Positions 13,761 to 18,071 of a stretch of DNA of 18,071 nt are shown here, in pieces. The stretch is from Zoogloeaceae bacterium (GTDB lineage Bacteria > Pseudomonadota > Gammaproteobacteria > Burkholderiales > Rhodocyclaceae). Location: positions 1 to 18,071 of the forward strand of contig JAIRLE010000025.1 of the NCBI GenBank assembly GCA_031259605.1, written 5' to 3'. The notes under the pieces were generated by a model that was not told where the DNA came from, made no database searches, and saw nothing but the letters and a program-made list of their open reading frames with translations. Numbering within the stretch: the first letter of the stretch is position 1; each line of letters starts with the position of its first letter. The translations under genes and the position numbers were made by a program.

Positions 13761-14639
13761 AGATTGTTAATCGTCGGCAGCGGGGATGTGGCCCGGCGCG
13801 CCGTTACCTGGCTCGCGCAACGCTTTCGCGTGTTTGCGCTGGTGCGCCCGGAAAATCCGTCGGCCAGTGACTGGCGCGCGCTGGGCGCGTGTCCGGTCGC
13901 GGGCGATCTGGATTGGCCTGAGAGCCTTGCGCGTCTGGCGGGACTCGCGGATCGGGTGCTGCATCTTGCGCCGCCGCAGGCGCACGGCGCAAGGGATGAA
14001 CGCACCCGGCATCTGCTGGCGGCCTTGAGCCGAGGCGGAAGTTTACCACGGCGGCTGGTCTATGTGAGCACAACCGGCGTCTATGGCGATTGCAGCGGGG
14101 CGCGGATCGACGAGACGCGACCGCGCCGCCCGCTTTCCGCGCCCGCCCGCCGTCGGCTGGATGCGGAAAACTGTCTGCGCCGCTGGGGCGCGGCGCATCG
14201 GGTTTCCGTCGTGTTGCTGCGCGCGCCGGGAATTTACGCCATGAAAGACAAGGACGGCGCGGGCGAACGTCTGCCGCGTGCGCGGCTGGAAGCCGGATTG
14301 CCCGTGCTGTTTGCCGCCGAAGACGTCTACAGCAACCACATCCATGCCGACGATCTGGCGCGCGCCTGTTGTCACGCCCTGTTCTGGGGCGGCGCGGGAC
14401 GCAGCTTCAATGTGGTTGACGCCAGCGATTTGAGGATGGGCGATTATTTCGACGCCGTGGCGGACTACCTGCACCTGCCGCGTCCGCCACGCTGCCCGCG
14501 CGCGGATTTGCGGCAACGGCTTTCCCCGGTGCAATGGCGTTTCATGCAGGAATCCCGCCGCATCGAAAATACACGTTTGACCCGCGAATTGCGCTTGCGT
14601 CTGCTATACCCAAAAATCGACCTGAATCCTGTATCGTGA
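13746..14639 (+). CDS. Atypical SDR / NAD(P)-dependent epimerase-like protein
   Basis: The 297-residue protein has a Rossmann N-terminus LLIVGSGDVARRAVTWLA (7-24) and the extended-SDR stretch RRLVYVSTTGVYGDCSG with DETRPRRPL after it. The usual catalytic YxxxK is not present: the expected place reads ARRRLDAENCLRRWG. A substrate-side motif NHIHADDLARAC and FNVVDAS are typical. This matches atypical SDRs of the YeeZ kind, whose reaction is unknown. ATG 13746 has only a weak TAGG upstream. It is transcribed divergently from the oxidoreductase gene, and hemJ follows after 25 bp. Confidence 0.8.
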   Translation: MPSVQRLLIVGSGDVARRAVTWLAQRFRVFALVRPENPSASDWRALGACPVAGDLDWPESLARLAGLADRVLHLAPPQAHGARDERTRHLLAALSRGGSLPRRLVYVSTTGVYGDCSGARIDETRPRRPLSAPARRRLDAENCLRRWGAAHRVSVVLLRAPGIYAMKDKDGAGERLPRARLEAGLPVLFAAEDVYSNHIHADDLARACCHALFWGGAGRSFNVVDASDLRMGDYFDAVADYLHLPRPPRCPRADLRQRLSPVQWRFMQESRRIENTRLTRELRLRLLYPKIDLNPVS

Positions 14640-14664
14640 TCGATGTTTTCAAGGGATTTTCCTC

Positions 14665-15090
14665 ATGTTCATGCTCGTTCTCAAAGCTCTACACATCTTT
14701 TTTGTCATTTCCTGGTTCGCCGGACTGTTTTATCTGCCGCGCATTTTCGTCAATCTGGCGATGATCCCGCCGGATGGCGAGGTCGAGCGGACGCGCCTGC
14801 TGCTCATGGCGAGGAAACTCTATCGTTTCATGACGCCGCTGGGCGCGCTTGCCCTGGCGCTGGGGTTGTGGCTGTGGCTGGGTTACGGCTTTACCGGCAT
14901 CTGGCTGCATATCAAGCTCTCGCTGGTCATTTTGCTGGTCGCCTACCATTTTTATTGCGGCCTGCTGCTGAACCGTTTCCAGAGCGGGAAAAACCGGCAT
15001 TCGCATCGCTGGTACAGGGTTTTCAACGAAGCGCCCACCTTTATCCTGCTGGCCATCGTGTTGCTGGTCATCCTGAAACGGCCTTTCTGA
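14665..15090 (+). CDS. hemJ: Protoporphyrinogen IX oxidase, HemJ type
   Basis: The 141-residue integral membrane protein has about four hydrophobic helices and the HemJ (UPF0093, CopD-like) signature. It starts LKALHIFFVISWFAGLFYLP (His10 in the first helix, a proposed heme ligand) and continues with RKLYRFMTPLGALALALG, WLHIKLSLV and YHFYCG. It ends with RWYRVFNEAPTFILLAIV. HemJ converts protoporphyrinogen IX to protoporphyrin IX late in heme synthesis in bacteria that lack HemG/HemY. AAGGGA precedes ATG 14665 at reasonable spacing; a second ATG two codons on is possible. The methyltransferase gene starts one base after its stop. Confidence 0.9.
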   Translation: MFMLVLKALHIFFVISWFAGLFYLPRIFVNLAMIPPDGEVERTRLLLMARKLYRFMTPLGALALALGLWLWLGYGFTGIWLHIKLSLVILLVAYHFYCGLLLNRFQSGKNRHSHRWYRVFNEAPTFILLAIVLLVILKRPF

Positions 15091-15091
15091 C

Positions 15092-16246
15092 ATGGAACAT
15101 TTTTTCGCCCCCTGCCCGCGCGGGCTGGAAAACCTGCTGGTCGAAGAACTGGAAGCGGCGGGCGCGCAGGAAACCCGCGGCGTCCCTGGCGGCGTCGCCT
15201 TTACGGGCGACTGGGCGAGCTGCTACCGCGCCAATCTGCATTCACGGCTGGCGACCCGTATCCTCTGGCGCATTGCCCAAGCGCCTTATGAACGCGAAGC
15301 AGATATTTATCGCCTGGCGTTTTCCCAGCCCTGGGAGGCGTACTTCGCCGTCACCCGTACTTTTCGCGTCCAGACCACCGCCAGTCATTCTCCACTGAAG
15401 AGCATCGATTTCGTCACCCTGCGGGTCAAGGACGCGCTGTGCGACCGCTTTCGCGCGCGGGACGGCGAACGTCCAAGCGTGGATACCCGCGCGCCTGAGG
15501 TGCGCGTACAGGTCTTCCTTACGAAAAAGGAATGTACGCTCTACCTGGATACTTCCGGCGCGCCCCTGTGGCAGCGGGGGTTGCGTCATGCCAACGTGGA
15601 AGCGCCGTTGAAGGAGAACCTGGCGGCAGGCATTTTGCGGCTTGCCGGTTGGCGGCCAGGAATACCGCTCGTCGATCCCATGTGCGGCAGCGGCACCTTT
15701 TTACTCGAGGCCGCCTGCATGGCCTTGTCGCGTCCTCCGGGACTGGAGCGGCCACGCTTCGGCTTCGAGGCGCTCACGGCCTATCAACCCGAAGTCTGGC
15801 GATCGATACGCCACAAGGCGCTGGGCGCGGTACAAGAGACGCGCTTTTTGCGGCTTTGGGCAAGCGACCAGGACAAGAAGGCGGTACGCGCCACCCGCCA
15901 CAATCTGCGCGCGGCGGGGCTGGAAGGCGCGGCGGAAGTGACGGAACAGGATTTTTTCGATCTCACCGCGCCCGCCGATACCGGCATCCTGATCGCCAAT
16001 CCGCCCTACGGCGAACGCATGGGCGAACTGGATCGGCTTGCCGAACTCTACCCGGCGATGAGCGGCGTGCTGAAACGCCAGTTCCCCGGTTGGCGCGCCT
16101 TCTTCTTTACCGCCGACAGCCGTTTTCCCAAACTCCTGCGGCTGAATCCTTCCCGCAAAATCCCGCTGATGAACGGGCCGCTGGAATGCCGGTTGTACGA
16201 AATCGCGCTGGTGGCGGGCAGCAACCGCCGCGAAACGCGAAACTGA
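15092..16246 (+). CDS. rlmL: THUMP-domain RNA methyltransferase, RlmL-like
   Basis: The 384-residue protein resembles the N-terminal half of RlmL, which makes N2-methylguanosine 2445 in 23S rRNA. It begins with the family-typical FFAPCPRGLENLLVEEL, has a THUMP region (about 45-155) and the stretch LWQRGLRHANVEAPLKENLAA. The SAM-dependent methyltransferase domain follows, with DPMCGSGTFLLEAA (195-208) and the catalytic NPPYGER (303-309). There is no RlmK part, so only one of the two reactions of the E. coli fusion is expected. ATG 15092 lies one base after the hemJ stop, implying coupling. It converges with the Rieske gene, with 57 bp between their stops and no strong terminator in it. Confidence 0.88.
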   Translation: MEHFFAPCPRGLENLLVEELEAAGAQETRGVPGGVAFTGDWASCYRANLHSRLATRILWRIAQAPYEREADIYRLAFSQPWEAYFAVTRTFRVQTTASHSPLKSIDFVTLRVKDALCDRFRARDGERPSVDTRAPEVRVQVFLTKKECTLYLDTSGAPLWQRGLRHANVEAPLKENLAAGILRLAGWRPGIPLVDPMCGSGTFLLEAACMALSRPPGLERPRFGFEALTAYQPEVWRSIRHKALGAVQETRFLRLWASDQDKKAVRATRHNLRAAGLEGAAEVTEQDFFDLTAPADTGILIANPPYGERMGELDRLAELYPAMSGVLKRQFPGWRAFFFTADSRFPKLLRLNPSRKIPLMNGPLECRLYEIALVAGSNRRETRN

Positions 16247-16303
16247 CGGGTCTGCCAGCCGAACCCCGTATAAAGCGGGAATCCGGCGCTTGTTCCGCCA
16301 TTC

Positions 16304-17446
16304 CTATTCCTGTTCCCGTTCCTGACGCCGCGTCTCCAGAATGGCGGGTTCCATCAACCGCCGGTAGAATTCATGGAAATGCCGCATCCCGTCTTCCATC
16401 GGGCTTTGGTAGGGGCCGACCTCGTTTCTTCCCTCGGCTTCCAGCGCGACACGGCCTCTGTCCATGCGTTCGCCAATGTCGTCGTCTTCGATGGCGGTCT
16501 CCATGTAGGCCGCCTGTTCGGCCTCGATGAATTCGCGTTCGAAATCGACGATTTCTTCCGGGTAATAAAACTCCACCACATTCATGGTCTTGTGCGCGCC
16601 CTGCGGCAACACGGTGGAAACCACCAGCACATGCGGATACCACTCGACCATGATATTAGGATAATAGGTGAGCCATACCGCGCCCTGTGGCGGCGTCTCG
16701 CCCCGATCGCCGTAGTATTCACGCACCACTTTCTGCCAGCGGTCATAGACTTCGGAACCGGATTTCATCAAAGAAGTGATGCCGACTTTCTGCACCGAAT
16801 ACCATTCTCCGAATTGCCAGGAAAGGTCGTCGCAGGTGACGAAATTGCCAAGGCCGGGATGGAAGGGGACGACGTGGTAATCCTCCAGATAAACCTCGAT
16901 GAAGGTTTTCCAGTTGTAATGGCATGTGTGCAGTTCCACCCGATCGAGTTTGTAGCCGGAAAAATCGAATTCCCGCGCCACCTGCATCCCGGCCAGATCG
17001 GCCCTTGCCGAACGCGGGCCTGTAAAGAGCAGACCGTTCCAGTTTTCCAGCCTTGCCTTGTCCAGGTTCAGGCAGGGATTTTCCGGGAAATGCGGCGCGC
17101 CGATGAGCGATCCTTCGCTATCGTAAGTCCAGCGATGAATCGGGCAGACGATATTGCCTTCGATCTTGCCCGCGCCCTGCAACATGATGGCCTGACGGTG
17201 GCGGCAGACGTTGGACATCAGCCAGTGCTCGCCCATGTGATTGAGGATCAGCCTGCCATGATCCCGCCATTCCAGCGAACGATAATCGCCTGAAAACGGG
17301 GCCATCAGTTGATGACCCGCGTAGCCGGGTCCCGCGTCGAAAATGCGCTTTTTCTCCAGCGCGAGAATCCGTTCGTCAAAATACCAGTCCACCGGCAGTT
17401 GGGATACTGCGGGAGCCAGGCGAGAGAGCATTGCAATGTCGGTCAT
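16304..17446 (-). CDS. Rieske non-heme iron oxygenase, alpha-subunit-like
   Basis: The 380-residue protein has a Rieske 2Fe-2S domain, NVCRHR (Cys81, His83) and VCPIHRWTYDSEGSL (Cys101, His104), then a catalytic domain with NWKTFIEVYLEDYHVVPFH (His191 and His196 as mononuclear iron ligands). A C-terminal EDDDIGERMD may provide the acidic ligand region. Such enzymes hydroxylate or demethylate aromatic or quaternary amine substrates using electrons from a reductase. No beta subunit or reductase gene is adjacent; substrate unknown. ATG 17446 is chosen because GGAGG lies seven bases upstream, whereas ATG 17452 is too close to it. The tail RQEREQE is encoded by a GGAACx-type repeat. Confidence 0.88.
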   Translation of the reverse strand: MTDIAMLSRLAPAVSQLPVDWYFDERILALEKKRIFDAGPGYAGHQLMAPFSGDYRSLEWRDHGRLILNHMGEHWLMSNVCRHRQAIMLQGAGKIEGNIVCPIHRWTYDSEGSLIGAPHFPENPCLNLDKARLENWNGLLFTGPRSARADLAGMQVAREFDFSGYKLDRVELHTCHYNWKTFIEVYLEDYHVVPFHPGLGNFVTCDDLSWQFGEWYSVQKVGITSLMKSGSEVYDRWQKVVREYYGDRGETPPQGAVWLTYYPNIMVEWYPHVLVVSTVLPQGAHKTMNVVEFYYPEEIVDFEREFIEAEQAAYMETAIEDDDIGERMDRGRVALEAEGRNEVGPYQSPMEDGMRHFHEFYRRLMEPAILETRRQEREQE

Positions 17447-17582
17447 GTCCATACCTCCAACGAGCTTGGCCTTTCGGGAAACGGGGACACAGGAAACGAA
17501 AAACGGCAACGCTCCCTGCCCAGCGCCGCTCCGTTTTGGCCGAGTCAAAAGTAAGGGGATTGTAGATCAGGTACCGGCAATC

Positions 17583-17606
17583 GGGAGCGGGGATCGGGAA
17601 TCGGGG
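17583..17606 (+). other. Potential G-quadruplex
   Basis: Four G-runs with short loops occur in a row: GGG-AGC-GGGG-ATC-GGG-AATC-GGGG. This satisfies the canonical G3+N1-7 pattern. It lies upstream of the Rieske gene start on the non-template side. The triple ATCGGG also marks it as a degenerate short repeat. Confidence 0.5.
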
Positions 17607-17809
17607 CAGGCCGGAGCAGCCAATCATGCATGGTTGGAGCGGGGAGAGGGGCGGAAGTTCATCTTGAGCCGCGTTTTCCAGGACGAACCGTTCCCCCTCA
17701 TCCGCCCTCCGGACACCTTCTCTCCCTGGAAAAGAAATGGTGCGCACATGGGCAATCGCATGAATGCCATCATCGTGTTTTCAGTTCGCGCTATCGCCTG
17801 CCGTCATCT

Positions 17810-17852
17810 CTCTCTCGCTTGCGGGAGAGCGTGCCCCGAAGGGGCGAGAGAG
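17810..17852. repeat. Stem-loop with two competing pairings
   Basis: CTCTCTCGC (17810-17818) can pair with GCGGGAGAG (17821-17829, one wobble) or perfectly with GCGAGAGAG (17844-17852). GCCCC-GAA-GGGGC (17833-17845) forms an internal hairpin. It resembles widespread intergenic repeats that contain a GCGGGAGAG block. Confidence 0.55.
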
Positions 17853-17865
17853 GGTGCTGTTCCAA

Positions 17866-17896
17866 CGGCGAAGCCGCAAACTTTTCTGTCCCCTGT
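17866..17896. repeat. Dispersed intergenic repeat, copy 2
   Basis: The reverse complement matches 1011-1041 at 28 of 31 positions. It ends six bases before the sigma-28 promoter of the flagellin gene. Confidence 0.6.
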
Positions 17897-17901
17897 TCCC
17901 C

Positions 17902-17928
17902 TAAAGTAAAAATTTCCCATGCCGTAAA
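17902..17928 (+). promoter_or_regulatory. Sigma-28 (FliA) flagellar promoter
   Basis: TAAAGTAA, eleven bases, then GCCGTAAA. This fits the sigma-28 consensus TAAAGTTT-N11-GCCGATAA with exact spacing. The transcript would start near 17935, giving a leader of about 75 nt before the flagellin ATG. It implies late, FliA-dependent expression. Confidence 0.85.
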
Positions 17929-18008
17929 GGAAGGCGAACGGATGGGATTCCAAATAACATCTGATCCCGATCTGGGGTTTGCGACAACTATTTCAAAGGA
18001 GAAACAAA

Positions 18009-18071
18009 ATGGCCGCCATCATCAACACCAATATTCCCTCGCTGAACGCGCAGCGCAATCTCACCACGTCG
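18009..18071 (+). CDS. fliC: Flagellin, N-terminal fragment at window edge
   Basis: Only 21 codons are present: MAAIINTNIPSLNAQRNLTT and one more Ser. This is the conserved flagellin N-terminus (the D0 helix region) of proteobacterial FliC. AAGGAG lies at good spacing upstream and a sigma-28 promoter precedes it. The product is exported by the flagellar type III system and polymerises into the filament. The rest of the gene lies beyond the window. Confidence 0.93.
   Translation, partial: MAAIINTNIPSLNAQRNLTTS

Larger units (their letters stand above)
17447..18008. other. 562-bp spacer between the Rieske gene and flagellin
   Basis: No convincing gene is seen here; open frames are GC-biased shadows. 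In order it holds a TACAAT on the minus strand (17564-17559, a weak -10 for the Rieske gene), a G-run cluster, an imperfect 18-bp palindrome (17620-17637), and a CCCTCATCCGCCCT...ACCTTCTC stretch (about 17695-17725) of a kind common in intergenic repeats. A purine/pyrimidine stem-loop (17810-17852), a dispersed repeat (17866-17896), a sigma-28 promoter (17902-17928) and the flagellin leader follow. Confidence 0.6.

Noticed and set aside
13697..14005. N-terminal extension of the ferredoxin-type oxidoreductase
   Set aside because: It overlaps the divergent SDR gene and precedes a normal 2Fe-2S domain start at ATG 13696.
16247..16303. Terminator between the converging methyltransferase and Rieske genes
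   Set aside because: Only a weak interrupted pairing (GCGGGAA with TTCCGC) is present and no T-run follows.
1..18071. CRISPR array or transposase gene
   Set aside because: I saw no regularly spaced repeats with unique spacers and no transposase or integrase motifs in any frame.

Overview
The window reads as chromosomal DNA of a GC-rich betaproteobacterium. The evidence is separate (unfused) nuoC and nuoD genes and the order tpiA-secG-tRNA-Leu(GAG)-nuoA, which is a familiar betaproteobacterial arrangement. A HemJ-type protoporphyrinogen oxidase and a flagellin gene behind a sigma-28 promoter fit the same picture. I cannot place it to genus; something near Rhodocyclales or Nitrosomonadales is a guess.

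Layout, left to right. (1) 1-980, minus: an edge-truncated lipoprotein of unknown function. (2) 1137-7738, minus: the first part of the complex I operon, nuoA-B-C-D, then an interruption of about 2 kb, then nuoE-F. The interruption (3033-5026) holds a small two-helix membrane protein with an apparent frameshift and two tandem paralogues of a secreted protein. nuoG does not follow nuoF; the lipoprotein does. (3) 7758-7974, minus: tRNA-Leu(GAG), whose 3' half and downstream hairpin are duplicated in tandem between the tRNA and nuoA. (4) 8030-9209, minus: secG and tpiA, behind a clear sigma-70 promoter with an exact TATAAT. (5) 9245-9434: a run of hairpins, then one arm of a 33-bp inverted repeat whose other arm (10629-10661) sits at the opposite end of an ATP-grasp-like gene. 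(6) 10685-13696, minus: a DinG/YoaA-type iron-sulfur helicase and a ferredoxin-type oxidoreductase. (7) 13746-16246, plus: an atypical SDR protein, HemJ and an RlmL-like THUMP methyltransferase. (8) 16304-17446, minus: a Rieske non-heme iron oxygenase alpha subunit. (9) 17447-18008: a spacer rich in repeats and secondary structure that ends in a sigma-28 promoter driving flagellin, which runs off the window.

How the genes work together. nuoA-F specify the NADH-oxidising module, the connecting arm and one membrane subunit of complex I. tpiA, secG and the tRNA are the usual upstream neighbours and may be co-transcribed with nuo. The helicase and oxidoreductase form one tight pair, and hemJ and the methyltransferase another. 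The least explained parts are the genes inserted between nuoD and nuoE: four copies of one roughly 100-residue periplasmic unit arranged as two tandem two-unit genes, next to a homopolymer frameshift. The inverted repeat that contains both the start and stop codons of the ATP-grasp-like gene, and the partial tRNA duplication, are also unusual.
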